Assembly: GCF_021568775.1 (NCBI RefSeq)
Contig: NZ_JAKGSG010000044.1
Coordinates: 1 to 64,000, forward strand
Direction: 5' to 3'
Origin: Antribacter soli
Lineage (GTDB): Bacteria > Actinomycetota > Actinomycetes > Actinomycetales > Cellulomonadaceae
Length of the DNA: 64,000 nt
The number at the start of each line of letters is the position of its first letter. Position 1 is the first letter of the stretch. The notes under the pieces are model-generated. The model saw nothing but the letters and a program-made list of their open reading frames with translations. It searched no databases and was not told the DNA's origin. Both the position numbers and the translations under genes were made by a program. Positions 24,490 to 33,016 of this stretch are shown in pieces.

Positions 24490-27261
24490 ATGAAGAATCA
24501 GCAGTTCAACACACCCTTGTCCGCCATCGCGTCCCTGGACGTGCGCCGGCGCACCGTGCTCCGCGGGGCCGCCGTCGCCGGGGCCGCAGCCGCCGTCGGC
24601 CCGGCACTCCTGTCGGCCCCCATGGCGTCTGCGGTCGTCCCACCTGCGCGCGGCGAGGTCGGTGCCGCGGCGTCGGAGTTCACCCTGGGCCAGGTCCGGC
24701 TCACGGACAGCCGCTGGATGGACAACCAGAACCGCACGCTGTCCTACCTGCGCTTCGTGGACGTCGACCGGCTGCTGTACAACTTCCGCGCCAACCACGG
24801 GCTGTCGACCGGCGGCGCCGCGGCGCTGGGCGGTTGGGAGGCGCCGGACTTCCCCTTCCGCACGCACAGCCAGGGCCACTTCCTGTCGGCGTGGGCGCAG
24901 GCGTGGGCAGTGCTCGGGGACACGGTGTGCCGCGACAAGGCCGCCTACATGGTTGCCGAGCTGGCCAAGTGTCAGGCGAACGACGCCGCCCGCGGCTTCG
25001 CCGCGGGCTACCTGGCCGGCTTCCCCGAGTCGGACATCGGCGTCGCGGAGACCGGCACAGGCAACGGCAACGTCCCGTACTACTCGCTGCACAAGACGCT
25101 CGCGGGCCTGCTCGACGTGTGGCGGTACATGGAGAACACGCAGGCACGCGACGTACTCCTGCGGATGGCCGACTGGGTCGACACCCGCACGGCCCGGCTG
25201 ACGACCGCGCAGATGCAGACCACACTGAAGATCGAGTTCGGCGGCATGAACGCGGTGCTGGCGGACCTGCACTTCATGACGAACGACGCCCGCTGGCTGA
25301 CCGTCGCTCAGCGGTTCGACCACGCCGCCGTGTTCGACCCGCTCGCGAACAACTCTGATCAGCTCGCGGGGCTGCACGCCAACACCCAGGTGCCCAAGTG
25401 GATCGGCGCCGCGCGCGAGTACAAGGCCACGGGCACCACGCGGTACCGGGACATCGCCCGCAACGCCTGGGCGATCACGGTCGGCGCGCACACGTACGCC
25501 ATCGGGGGCAACAGCCAGGACGAGCACTTCCGGGCACCGAACGCGATCTCCACGTACCTGAGCAACGACGCCTGCGAGCAGTGCAACACGTACAACATGC
25601 TCAAGCTCACGCGCGAGCTGTGGTTGCTCGATGCGGAGAACGCGGGGTACTTCGACTTCTACGAGCGCGCCCTGCTCAACCACCTCATCGGGGCGCAGAA
25701 CGCCGCCGACGCGCACGGTCACGTCACGTACTTCACCCCGCTGCAGCCCGGCGGCCGGCGCGGCGTCGGCCCGAAGTGGGGCGGTGGCACGTGGAGCACC
25801 GACTACTCCACCTTCTGGTGCTGCCAGGGCACTGGCCTCGAGACCAACACGAAGCTCATGGACTCGATCTACTTCCGCTCGGGCACCACGCTCACGGTGA
25901 ACCTGTTCATGCCGTCGGTCCTGACGTGGACCGAGCGGGGTATCACGGTCACCCAGACGACGTCGTACCCGGTCAGCGACACCACCACGCTCACCGTGAC
26001 AGGCTCGGTCAGCGGCTCGTGGGCCATGCGTGTGCGCATCCCGGCGTGGGCGACCGGCGCGACGATCGCCGTGAACGGCGTGGCGCAGTCCGTCGCCACC
26101 ACACCCGGCACGTACGCGACCCTGACTCGGTCCTGGACCTCGGGTGACACCGTCACGGTGCGGCTGCCCATGACGGTGCGGGTCGAGTCGTCGAACGACA
26201 ACGCGAACGTCGCCGCGATCTTCTACGGGCCGGTCGTCCTGGCCGGCAACTACGGCAGCACCACCCTGTCGAGCCCTCCGGCCCTGACAACCTCCTCGGT
26301 GACCCGCACCAGCAGCAGCTCGCTCGCGTTCACCGCGACCGCGAACGGCGCCACCGTCAACCTCGCGCCGTTCTACGACGCGCACGGCTTCAACTACACG
26401 GTGTACTGGTCCGTCGGTGGCGCGACCGGCGCGGGCTCCCCGTTCCGGCTGTTCAACGTCGCGAGCGGCATGGTGCTCGGCATCCTGAACGCGTCGACCG
26501 CGGATGGCGCCCTTGCGCTGCAGTGGGACGACAACGGCACGACGGACCACGACTGGGTGCCCGTCGTCTCGGGCACGGCTGTCAAGCTGCGCTGCATGAA
26601 CGGCGGCAAGGTGCTCGGCGTGGAGAACATGTCCACGGCCGACGGCGCGCGCGTCCTGCAGTGGGGCGACACGGGCACCGCCGACCACCTCTGGACGATC
26701 CTCGACGACGGCGACGGCACGCACCGGGTGCGCAACAACCACACGGGCAAGCTGCTCGGCACCGCAAGCGGCTCGACGGCCCGGGGCGCCCAGGTCGTGA
26801 TGGACCCGGACAACGGCTCGGCGGACAACCGGTGGCGGTTCGTCCCGACGGGCGCGCGGCGGATCCAGAACGTCAACAGCGGCCAGGTGCTCGGGGTGAC
26901 CGGCATGTCCACCGCCGACGGCGCGCTCGTGATCCAGTGGGGCGACAACGGCACCGCCGACCACCTGTGGACCGCCGTGGTCGGCACCAACGGGTACTTC
27001 CGGCTGCGCAACCAGCACACGGGCAAGGTCCTTGCGGTCGAGTCGGGCGGCACGGCCAACGGCACCCGCGCCGTGCAGATGACCGACACCGGGGCCACGA
27101 GCCAGCAGTGGCGGCTCCGGTACACGTCCGGTGACACGTTCCGCATCCAGGCCGCAGGCGGACGGGTCCTTGGCGTCCAGAACATGTCGACCGCTCAGGG
27201 CGCGCAGGTGCTCGTCTGGGACGACAACGGCACGAACGACCATCTCTGGCGCTTCGTGTGA
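24490..27261 (+). CDS. Tat-exported GH127 beta-L-arabinofuranosidase with two RICIN-type (CBM13) domains
   Basis: The 923-residue protein has a twin-arginine signal (RRRTVLRGAAVAGAAAAV). A GH127 (formerly DUF1680) catalytic domain of about 60-640 follows. Its zinc and nucleophile motifs are present: CEQCNTYNMLK (Glu and Cys ligands) and FWCCQGTGLE (the CC with the nucleophilic cysteine). The C-terminal 280 residues hold six QxW-type repeats (LQWDDNG, LQWGDTG, IQWGDNG and similar), that is two beta-trefoils. It would remove beta-linked L-arabinofuranose. The ATG at 24490 follows GGAGG 4 nt upstream. Confidence 0.92.
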   Translation: MKNQQFNTPLSAIASLDVRRRTVLRGAAVAGAAAAVGPALLSAPMASAVVPPARGEVGAAASEFTLGQVRLTDSRWMDNQNRTLSYLRFVDVDRLLYNFRANHGLSTGGAAALGGWEAPDFPFRTHSQGHFLSAWAQAWAVLGDTVCRDKAAYMVAELAKCQANDAARGFAAGYLAGFPESDIGVAETGTGNGNVPYYSLHKTLAGLLDVWRYMENTQARDVLLRMADWVDTRTARLTTAQMQTTLKIEFGGMNAVLADLHFMTNDARWLTVAQRFDHAAVFDPLANNSDQLAGLHANTQVPKWIGAAREYKATGTTRYRDIARNAWAITVGAHTYAIGGNSQDEHFRAPNAISTYLSNDACEQCNTYNMLKLTRELWLLDAENAGYFDFYERALLNHLIGAQNAADAHGHVTYFTPLQPGGRRGVGPKWGGGTWSTDYSTFWCCQGTGLETNTKLMDSIYFRSGTTLTVNLFMPSVLTWTERGITVTQTTSYPVSDTTTLTVTGSVSGSWAMRVRIPAWATGATIAVNGVAQSVATTPGTYATLTRSWTSGDTVTVRLPMTVRVESSNDNANVAAIFYGPVVLAGNYGSTTLSSPPALTTSSVTRTSSSSLAFTATANGATVNLAPFYDAHGFNYTVYWSVGGATGAGSPFRLFNVASGMVLGILNASTADGALALQWDDNGTTDHDWVPVVSGTAVKLRCMNGGKVLGVENMSTADGARVLQWGDTGTADHLWTILDDGDGTHRVRNNHTGKLLGTASGSTARGAQVVMDPDNGSADNRWRFVPTGARRIQNVNSGQVLGVTGMSTADGALVIQWGDNGTADHLWTAVVGTNGYFRLRNQHTGKVLAVESGGTANGTRAVQMTDTGATSQQWRLRYTSGDTFRIQAAGGRVLGVQNMSTAQGAQVLVWDDNGTNDHLWRFV

Positions 27262-27346
27262 GCCTGCCCGTGAGGCCCCCGGACCCCACGGTCGCGGGCC
27301 TCACGGCCGCCCGACGACGCGACCAAGCTCACTGATCCATGGCTGC

Positions 27347-27385
27347 TTGAAAGCGGGCGAGTCGGTCTGTCCGCCGGGTCTGCGT
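27347..27385 (-). other. Short copy of the rnpB 3' end
   Basis: The segment GCGAGTCGGTCTGTCCGCC and flanking bases match the rnpB 3' terminus (GACGAGTCGGTCTGTACGCC at about 10714) with few mismatches. The rest of rnpB is absent. It may be an attachment-site relic or a small duplication. Confidence 0.4.
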
Positions 27386-27420
27386 TCCTGCGGAAACGCG
27401 GCGGTTCGGCGAGACGCGAG

Positions 27421-27460
27421 ATCGGCCGGGAACGTTGGAGCTCCAACGTTCCCGGCCGAT
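27421..27460. terminator. Perfect 40-bp palindrome, bidirectional terminator
   Basis: The half ATCGGCCGGGAACGTTGGAG is followed immediately by its exact reverse complement. It lies between the convergent GH127 and expansin genes, 8 bp from the expansin stop codon, so it fits termination from both sides. Confidence 0.7.
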
Positions 27461-27468
27461 GGCGATCC

Positions 27469-28389
27469 TCAGTGCTGAGCGAACTGGACCCCGGTCGGCT
27501 GTACGACGTCCGCCCGCACGGCGAGCCCGCTGACGGTCAGCTGTTCGCCGTAGATGTCCGTGATCCTGATGTCGCCGCCGCACCCGCTGCCGTTCTCGGA
27601 GAGGAAGTAGTTGTAGCCGGTACGGGGCAACGGCCGCCAGCCGCCCCCGGTGCTGACCTCCAGCTGCGCGACCGGGTTCCGGTGGTCGATCACCTGGATG
27701 CCGCACCACCACTGGCTCGATCCGTCCTTGTACCGGATGGAGATCGTGTCGGTCGTACCGGGGCTCAGCAGGCTCCAGGTGATCGGGATCCGGCCGAGAA
27801 CTGGATCGGCGAGCTCGGCGAATGCCTGCTTGCTGAGGTCGATCTGCCCGGGTGCGCAGGGAAGGGGGCACAGGTTGGTGATGCGCACCGTGACGGAAGC
27901 GCCGTTCGCCGCTTGGACGAGCACGTATGCGCCACACGCCCTGGAGGTCTCGTAGTCGGTCTCGTTCATCGCCGCGATCATCATGTCGTCGCTCGGGCCG
28001 AAGAGGCAGGCTCCGTTGCCGTCCGCGGCCTCGTAGTGGGTGGCGTCTCCCTCGTACGTGGTCTGGGGGCGAATCCGTCCTGCAGACTGGGCCGTGGTCG
28101 ACGTCGCCTCCGGGGTCGTGGCGGGCGACGGCGACGCCGCCGGGGCGGATGCACTGGCCGACGGAGTGGGGATATCTGTCGGAGTCGGGGTATCTGTGGG
28201 GGTCGGGGTGCTCACCTGCGGGGTGGCGGCGGTGTCGGCCGCGGTTCGCGCGGTGTCGGCCGCGCCGTCGGAGAGCGACGCCATGACCGGGTACGAGAGA
28301 ACGCCCACGACGGTCAGCGCGACCGCGGCGCCCCACATGAGCCGGTACCTGCGCCCGCTCTGCTGCGTGGCGTGCCTCACTATCTTCAT
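27469..28389 (-). CDS. Secreted bacterial expansin-like protein
   Basis: The 306-residue protein has one N-terminal membrane or signal segment (LMWGAAVALTVVGVLSYPVMA). A long Thr/Pro/Ser-rich linker (about 50-105) follows, then an expansin module. Its double-psi beta-barrel contains YEGDATHYEAADGNGACLFG, a cysteine-rich ITNLCPLPC segment and IDLSKQAFAELADP, and a CBM63-like half with WWCGIQVIDHRNPV follows. Expansins loosen cellulose or plant cell walls without hydrolysis. The start at the ATG at 28389 matches the signal. It is convergent with GH127. Confidence 0.85.
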   Translation of the reverse strand: MKIVRHATQQSGRRYRLMWGAAVALTVVGVLSYPVMASLSDGAADTARTAADTAATPQVSTPTPTDTPTPTDIPTPSASASAPAASPSPATTPEATSTTAQSAGRIRPQTTYEGDATHYEAADGNGACLFGPSDDMMIAAMNETDYETSRACGAYVLVQAANGASVTVRITNLCPLPCAPGQIDLSKQAFAELADPVLGRIPITWSLLSPGTTDTISIRYKDGSSQWWCGIQVIDHRNPVAQLEVSTGGGWRPLPRTGYNYFLSENGSGCGGDIRITDIYGEQLTVSGLAVRADVVQPTGVQFAQH

Positions 28390-28470
28390 GTTTGTCCGTT
28401 CGGAGGATCGAGTCGGCGGTGCGTCAGTGACCACAGGCCGCGCAAAGGGTACCAACGCCTCATCAAGGGT

Positions 28471-28585
28471 GGAGCATGAGGAACGGCGGCTGACGCTGCA
28501 CAACGTCGCGAGACGCAAGTGCAGGTCAGCCGCCGTTTCGCGGCATCTCAGCGGGTCGCTGGGACCGACCGATCAGATGTCGTAG
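28471..28585. repeat. Left attachment-site-like direct repeat (attL)
   Basis: It is identical to 31184-31298 except for two bases (28481 and 28496). It carries a duplicate of the glnA1 terminator hairpin and of the last coding bases. The integrase remnant abuts its right end. Confidence 0.75.
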
Positions 28586-28586
28586 G

Positions 28587-28874
28587 TCAGCCGGATGAAC
28601 CGTCGCTGACCTGGGCCGATACCCCCGTCTCGGCGGCGGGTTCCACATCGGTTACACCAAGCATCGCGTCCACCGCATTCCGGGTGCGGTCATCGCTACC
28701 CGGCAGGAGGTGCGTATAGGTGCGCAGAGTGAACCCGGCGTCAGCGTGTCCGAGGTAGGCCGATACCGCCTTGATCGGCTCGCCGGCGTGGAGCAGCGTC
28801 GACGCGTAGACGTGCCGGAGCATGTGACAGCCGTTCTCGCGAGCGAGCGGCACCTTGACCGTGACGAGCGCCAC
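28587..28874 (-). pseudogene. C-terminal fragment of a tyrosine-type integrase
   Basis: About 95 residues remain, with the C-terminal catalytic set: HMLRHVYASTLL (HxxR), AYLGHADAG (LGH) and TYTHLLP (nucleophile Tyr). The N-terminal DNA-binding part and the first catalytic Arg are missing. Upstream sequence runs into the HD-domain pseudogene. The stop codon lies 2 bp from attL, the usual place for an integrase next to its attachment site. Confidence 0.8.
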
Positions 28875-28895
28875 CCATCGATGCGCCTCCGACTC

Positions 28896-29475
28896 TCACA
28901 CGCGCTCAGCGGAGCCGAGCGGCCATTCATCGGGTACCCCCAGCGTCGCCCGGGCACGAGCGGAAGCCGCGAGGAGTTCCGGCCCCGAGAACTTCACGGC
29001 ACGGTGCACAGGATGCGGCGAGTCGTAGCGGCTCAGGATTTCCGCGACGCGCTTCTCCGGCGTCGTCGCGACGCCATCAGGCCCAGTGACCAGGTCGATC
29101 GACGTGACCACATCGAGCCACTTCGCAGACGGTTCAGGCATCCGGGCCAGTTGGTCGGACAGTCCGCGCTCGGCGGCTTCCCACACCGCACCCGTGTGCC
29201 ACGCGACGAGCCCGACGACCTCCGTAGGAGCCCCGCACTCGGTCAGGTAGACAGCCCCGTCGAGCGGGTGGAACCCGGTCCGGGCCAAGTCAGGGGCATT
29301 GCCCACGTCATTGCAGCCACGCGGCCGCCCTGACGTCATCCGGAAGCCCAGCATCGGCGGCGAGCTGATCCGCGAGCCGACCGACGCTCTGCACGCGCAG
29401 CCAGCGCTGCCCGAGGTCCGCCAGCCACCGCCGCGCGACCTCCGGTGCCCGATCCGATTCCCACATAGATGCCAT
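28896..29475 (-). pseudogene. HD-domain phosphohydrolase interrupted by a frameshift in the HD motif
   Basis: The reading MASMWESDRAPEVARRW ... DDVRAAAWLQ stops at CAATGA near 29308. In the next frame NAPDLARTGFHPLDGA..., VGLVAWHTGAVWEAAERGL and IDLVTGPDGV continue to 28896. Removing one A restores WLHDVGNAPDL, the HD metal-binding motif. Similar intact actinobacterial proteins are near 190 residues, so the gene is complete apart from one inserted base. This is either a true mutation or a sequencing error. Confidence 0.75.
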
Positions 29476-29609
29476 CCTTCCGCATGGGCAGATCGGGCCC
29501 CGCGGGCATGCGGACGGGTTGTCCTTGCGAAAAACCATTGGTGCCCGGCTCGCTCCGCCGATGGACTGACGTCCCACCGTGAGTCTGCCGCGTGACGGAG
29601 GTAGTGGTT

Positions 29610-30365
29610 GTGACGGATTATGACGTGCTTGCCGAGGTGTACGAATGGCTGATCTCGGATGCAAAGTTGCCTCCAGCCGAGTTCGCAGCGTCGTTCGATG
29701 ACGTCCTCAGTCTCCTGCCGTCGAACGCTCACGTCCTCGACTGTTCGTGCGGAACCGGACAGTTGGCGGTTGGCCTCGCCGGTCGTGGCATGCAGGTTGT
29801 CGCAACTGACGCCAGCGAAGCGATGGTTCGTCGGACTGCGGAGTTGTCTGAGGAGTTCGGGGCATCCGTCCGGGCCGTGCGGGCGAGCTGGGAAGAGTTG
29901 CCCGACCATTTCGAGGACGACACGTTCGACATGGTGTTCTGCGTTGGCAACTCGCTTCACCATGCCGCGGGCGCGACAGGCAGGGGTGCTGCTCTGGAGT
30001 CGATGTCGCGGCTTCTGCGCCCTGGCGGGCGCTTGGTACTCACATCCCGCACTTGGGAACTCGTGAGGGCCAGAGGTTCCCGGCTCGACATCAGTGACCG
30101 ACTCGTCCGCCGGAACGGTCGCGATGCCGTCGTGGTCTACCGCTGGGAGATTGCGCCGCATTGGGAGGAGGAGCACCACATCGAGATTGCGATCGCGCAA
30201 GTTGATGCGACTGGGTTGGTTCTTGTCCGCTCGGAACTGCTGTCCTGCTGGCCCTACCGGTACGAGGAACTCGAAGTCGAGCTGCACCGGGTCGGACTCC
30301 GGACGGAAGTGAGTACGTTCGATCTTGAGGCCGAGAACTACATGGTGGTCGCGAGCAAGGTATGA
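29610..30365 (+). CDS. Class I SAM-dependent methyltransferase
   Basis: The 251-residue protein begins MTDYDVLAEVYEWL. It has the SAM-binding motif VLDCSCGTGQLAVGLAGRG, the acidic end of beta-2 (VVATDAS), DTFDMVFCVGNSLHHA and LRPGGRLVLTSR. The substrate is unknown; the C-terminal half resembles small-molecule methyltransferases. The GTG at 29610 has GGAGG 8 nt upstream. Its GC is lower than that of the neighbours, in keeping with carriage by the element. It is the only intact gene in the element. Confidence 0.85.
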   Translation: MTDYDVLAEVYEWLISDAKLPPAEFAASFDDVLSLLPSNAHVLDCSCGTGQLAVGLAGRGMQVVATDASEAMVRRTAELSEEFGASVRAVRASWEELPDHFEDDTFDMVFCVGNSLHHAAGATGRGAALESMSRLLRPGGRLVLTSRTWELVRARGSRLDISDRLVRRNGRDAVVVYRWEIAPHWEEEHHIEIAIAQVDATGLVLVRSELLSCWPYRYEELEVELHRVGLRTEVSTFDLEAENYMVVASKV

Positions 30366-31183
30366 CACCGGGCTCTCAGCCCCTGGCCGGACCGCGCGGT
30401 TGCTCGCAGAACGCTTGCGCCCTCTCATCGGTGCGTTCAGGCGGTCAAGGCAACGCAACGCCTCGGACGAGGAGTCCTGCTGCGTGCGTTTCGGCGAGCG
30501 GACACGGCGGCCCGCGTAGCGCGCCCAGGGTTCTGCGGCCTTCTCAGCATGGAGGAACGCGACTTGGTGGCTGTACCCGAGGGCGTCGGCAACCAGCGAC
30601 GGAGGGCACTCGATGACGAGTTCGCCGATGGCTCGGTTGCGGGCACCGAGGAGGTTCACGCCGAGGTCGCGGAGCCGGTCCATGACGGTGTTCGGACGCG
30701 AACGGTTCGGGAACGTGAGTCGGGTGCGCCCCGAGCGGGGCGGACTGCCGAATTGACCTCTACCAGATCGAGGGCGCGGGTTCGCGGCGCCGGTCCCGCT
30801 CGTCGGCGGGGCCCCGCGACAGGGTCCCCCGCGACCTCGGGCGCTGGGGCGCCCTCGGCCGCACCCCCGTCGCACCCCACCGCCGGCAAGACCGGACACG
30901 CATCCAGACCAGCCTTGTTGGCAGACGGCCGTGGCAGCTCAGCCACCGGGCGGCAAGGCTCCCTTGAGAAGTTCGGGGGCCAAGTGGCTGCTTGCGTCGA
31001 GGATCGACCTGTTGCACTGCCGGCAGAACCGATGTCCAAGACGAGCCCCGCGCCGACGGATGACGGAGGATCAGGGACCCCGAGGTCCCCACCTGTGGCA
31101 GGGCCACCAACTCGCGTGGCTCTGCCAGCATGAACCCGCCAGGGACCGGGGAGCCACCTGTGGAATTACACACGAGTTACACG
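30366..31183. other. Decayed right part of the element
   Basis: Apart from the recombinase-like fragment at 30510-30683, no reading frame here is convincing. Longer open frames on both strands lack family motifs and have atypical composition. Former genes are probably present but beyond recognition. Confidence 0.5.
30510..30683 (-). pseudogene. Fragment resembling the C-terminal end of an actinobacterial integrase/recombinase
   Basis: The 58-residue reading DRLRDLGVNLLGARNRAIGE ... CPPSLVADALGYSHQVAFLHAE ... WARYAG resembles the C-terminal tail found in a group of large actinobacterial site-specific recombinases. In those, a helix-turn-helix-like LADxLG element precedes a final W..YA motif. 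Start, stop and the rest of the gene are missing. The assignment rests on pattern memory and is tentative. Confidence 0.45.
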
Positions 31184-31298
31184 GGAGCATGAGAAACGGC
31201 GGCTGACGTTGCACAACGTCGCGAGACGCAAGTGCAGGTCAGCCGCCGTTTCGCGGCATCTCAGCGGGTCGCTGGGACCGACCGATCAGATGTCGTAG
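31184..31298. repeat. Right attachment-site-like direct repeat (attR) at the glnA1 3' end
   Basis: It is the chromosomal-side copy of the 115-bp repeat. It includes the last 13 bases of glnA1 with the stop codon and the glnA1 terminator. Identity to attL ends exactly after position 31298. Confidence 0.75.
31195..31250 (-). terminator. glnA1 terminator hairpin
   Basis: AACGGCGGCTGAC and GTCAGCCGCCGTT form a 13-bp perfect stem, with a smaller hairpin GACGTTGCACAACGTC inside the loop. It follows the glnA1 stop codon by 36 bp on the minus strand. A second copy at 28482-28537 ended up in attL. Confidence 0.65.
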
Positions 31299-32710
31299 TA
31301 CAGCTCGAACTCGTGGGGGTGCGGGCGCAGACGGATCGGGTCGATCTCGTTGGTCCGCTTGTAGTCGATCCACGTCTCGATGAGGTCCTCGGTGAACACG
31401 TCACCCTGCGTGAGGTACTCGTGGTCGGCCTCGAGGTTGTCGAGCACCTCGCCCAGCGAGCCGGGGACCTGCGCGATGTTCGCGTGCTCCTCGGGCGGCA
31501 GCTCGTAGAGGTCCTTGTCGACCGGCGCCGGCGGCTCGATGCGGTTCTTGATGCCGTCCAGGCCGGCCATCAGCATCGCGGAGAACGCGAGGTACGGGTT
31601 CGACGACGGGTCCGGCACGCGGAACTCGATGCGCTTCGCCTTGGGCGAGGTGCCCGTGACCGGGATGCGGATGCAGGCGGAGCGGTTACGGGCCGAGTAG
31701 ACCAGGTTGACCGGGGCCTCGAAGCCGGGGACCAGTCGGTGGTACGAGTTCACCGACGGGTTCGTGAAGGCCAGCAGCGACGGGGCGTGCTTGAGCAGGC
31801 CACCGATGTACCAGCGGGCCATGTCGGACAGGCCGCCGTAGCCCTTCTCGTCGTAGAACAGCGGGTCGCCGTTCGCCCAGAGCGACTGGTGCGAGTGCAT
31901 GCCCGAGCCGTTGTCGCCGAAGATCGGCTTCGGCATGAACGTGACCGACTTGCCGGCCTCGAAGGCGACGTTCTTGATGACGTACTTGAACTTCATCAGG
32001 TCGTCGGCGGCCGCGAGCAGCGTGCTGAAGCGGTAGTTGATCTCCTGCTGGCCGGCGGTGCCCACCTCGTGGTGCGCGCGCTCGACGTCCAGGCCCACGG
32101 CACCCAGCGAGGCGACCATGTCGTCACGCAGGTCGGCGAACCGGTCGGACGGGGAGACGGGGAAGTAGCCGCCCTTGTAGCGGGTCTTGTAGCCGAGGTT
32201 GCCGCCCTCCTCCTCGCGCCCGGTGTTCCACACGGCCTCGACGGAGTCGATGCTGTAGAAGCTCTCGCTCGCCGACGTGGAGTAGCGCACGTCGTCGAAG
32301 ATGTAGAACTCGGCCTCGGGGGCGAAGAACGCGGTGTCCGCGATGCCGGTGGAGGCGAGGTAGGCCTCAGCCTTGGCGGCGATGTTGCGCGGGTCGCGGG
32401 AGTACGGCTCGTCCGTGAACGGGTCCACGATCGAGAAGTTCATGACGAGCGTCTTGCGCTTGCGGAACGGGTCCACGAACGCCGTGGTGACGTCCGGCAC
32501 GAGCTTCATGTCGGACTCGTGGATCGCCTGGAAACCACGGATCGACGAGCCATCGAACATCAGGCCGTCCGTGAAGGACGACGCAGAGAACTGCTCGGTC
32601 GGGATGTTGAAGTGCTGCATGATGCCCGGCAGGTCAATGAACCGGACATCGACGAACTCCACCCCCTCGTCGCGGGTGAAGGCGATCGCCTCCTCGGCGT
32701 TCTTGAACAT
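31286..32710 (-). CDS. glnA1: Glutamine synthetase type I
   Basis: The 474-residue protein [29 protein letters not shown] has [52 protein letters not shown] and DLYELPPEE. The Tyr in [10 protein letters not shown] is the adenylylation site used by GlnE. It forms the dodecameric enzyme for ammonium assimilation. The ATG at 32710 has AAGGAG 7 nt upstream and is preferred to the in-frame TTG at 32713. A GlnR-type box lies upstream, and an element is inserted at the 3' end. Confidence 0.97.
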   Translation of the reverse strand: MFKNAEEAIAFTRDEGVEFVDVRFIDLPGIMQHFNIPTEQFSASSFTDGLMFDGSSIRGFQAIHESDMKLVPDVTTAFVDPFRKRKTLVMNFSIVDPFTDEPYSRDPRNIAAKAEAYLASTGIADTAFFAPEAEFYIFDDVRYSTSASESFYSIDSVEAVWNTGREEEGGNLGYKTRYKGGYFPVSPSDRFADLRDDMVASLGAVGLDVERAHHEVGTAGQQEINYRFSTLLAAADDLMKFKYVIKNVAFEAGKSVTFMPKPIFGDNGSGMHSHQSLWANGDPLFYDEKGYGGLSDMARWYIGGLLKHAPSLLAFTNPSVNSYHRLVPGFEAPVNLVYSARNRSACIRIPVTGTSPKAKRIEFRVPDPSSNPYLAFSAMLMAGLDGIKNRIEPPAPVDKDLYELPPEEHANIAQVPGSLGEVLDNLEADHEYLTQGDVFTEDLIETWIDYKRTNEIDPIRLRPHPHEFELYYDI

Positions 32711-32771
32711 CAATGCGCTCCTTGCTCGCTCGATGCCCGGGTTCGGGTCGTCCCGAACCTAGGGGCCAGGG

Positions 32772-32808
32772 GTTTCTCTGGCGTTACCGAATGTTTCCCC
32801 CGCGTTAC
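32772..32808 (-). promoter_or_regulatory. GlnR-type nitrogen-control box upstream of glnA1
   Basis: On the minus strand two copies of the actinobacterial GlnR half-site pair occur in tandem: GTAAC-6-GAAAC, then 5 bp, then GTAAC-6-GAAAC. A TAGGTT -10-like box follows at 32761-32756, 46 bp before the start codon. This placement suits activation of glnA1 by GlnR under nitrogen limitation. Confidence 0.65.
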
Positions 32809-32974
32809 ACGGAACTCACGCCGGTGTAACCGCTCGGGGAGCGTGGGGTACGGCGCTCGGCAGCGTTTCCCAGACTGCCAGATGGGGGCCGCGGTGGCCC
32901 GACGGCGTCCGAGGGCCGGACGGGAAGCCCCGTGGCCCCCCACCGGCGCCGACACGACGAAGATCACAAGCCGA

Positions 32975-33004
32975 AGGGGCGCATCCCCGGAGGGAGGCGC
33001 CCCT
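32975..33004 (-). terminator. Terminator hairpin after the DUF4191 gene
   Basis: AGGGGCGC (32975-32982) pairs with GCGCCCCT (32997-33004) directly downstream of the DUF4191 stop codon. The rest of the 306-bp gap to glnA1 holds only the glnA1 control region. The RDD-family gene often found at this position in relatives is absent. Confidence 0.55.
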
Positions 33005-33016
33005 GTGTCAGCGTGC

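Larger units (their letters stand above)
28471..31298. mobile_element. Remnant of an integrated element at the glnA1 3' end
   Basis: Direct repeats of 115 bp (113 identical) bound this 2.8-kb region. The inner genes are a truncated integrase that ends 2 bp from the left repeat, a frameshifted HD-domain gene, a methyltransferase of lower GC and a second recombinase-like fragment. The right repeat contains the last 13 bases of glnA1 and its terminator, so the element used the glnA1 3' end as target and restored it. Confidence 0.75.

Noticed and set aside
24475-27243. 922-residue open frame on the minus strand
   Set aside because: It is antisense to the well-supported GH127 gene and lacks family motifs; high GC creates long empty frames.
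30656-31173. Open frames on both strands near the right attachment repeat
   Set aside because: There are no family motifs, starts or consistent codon bias; they are treated as decayed sequence.
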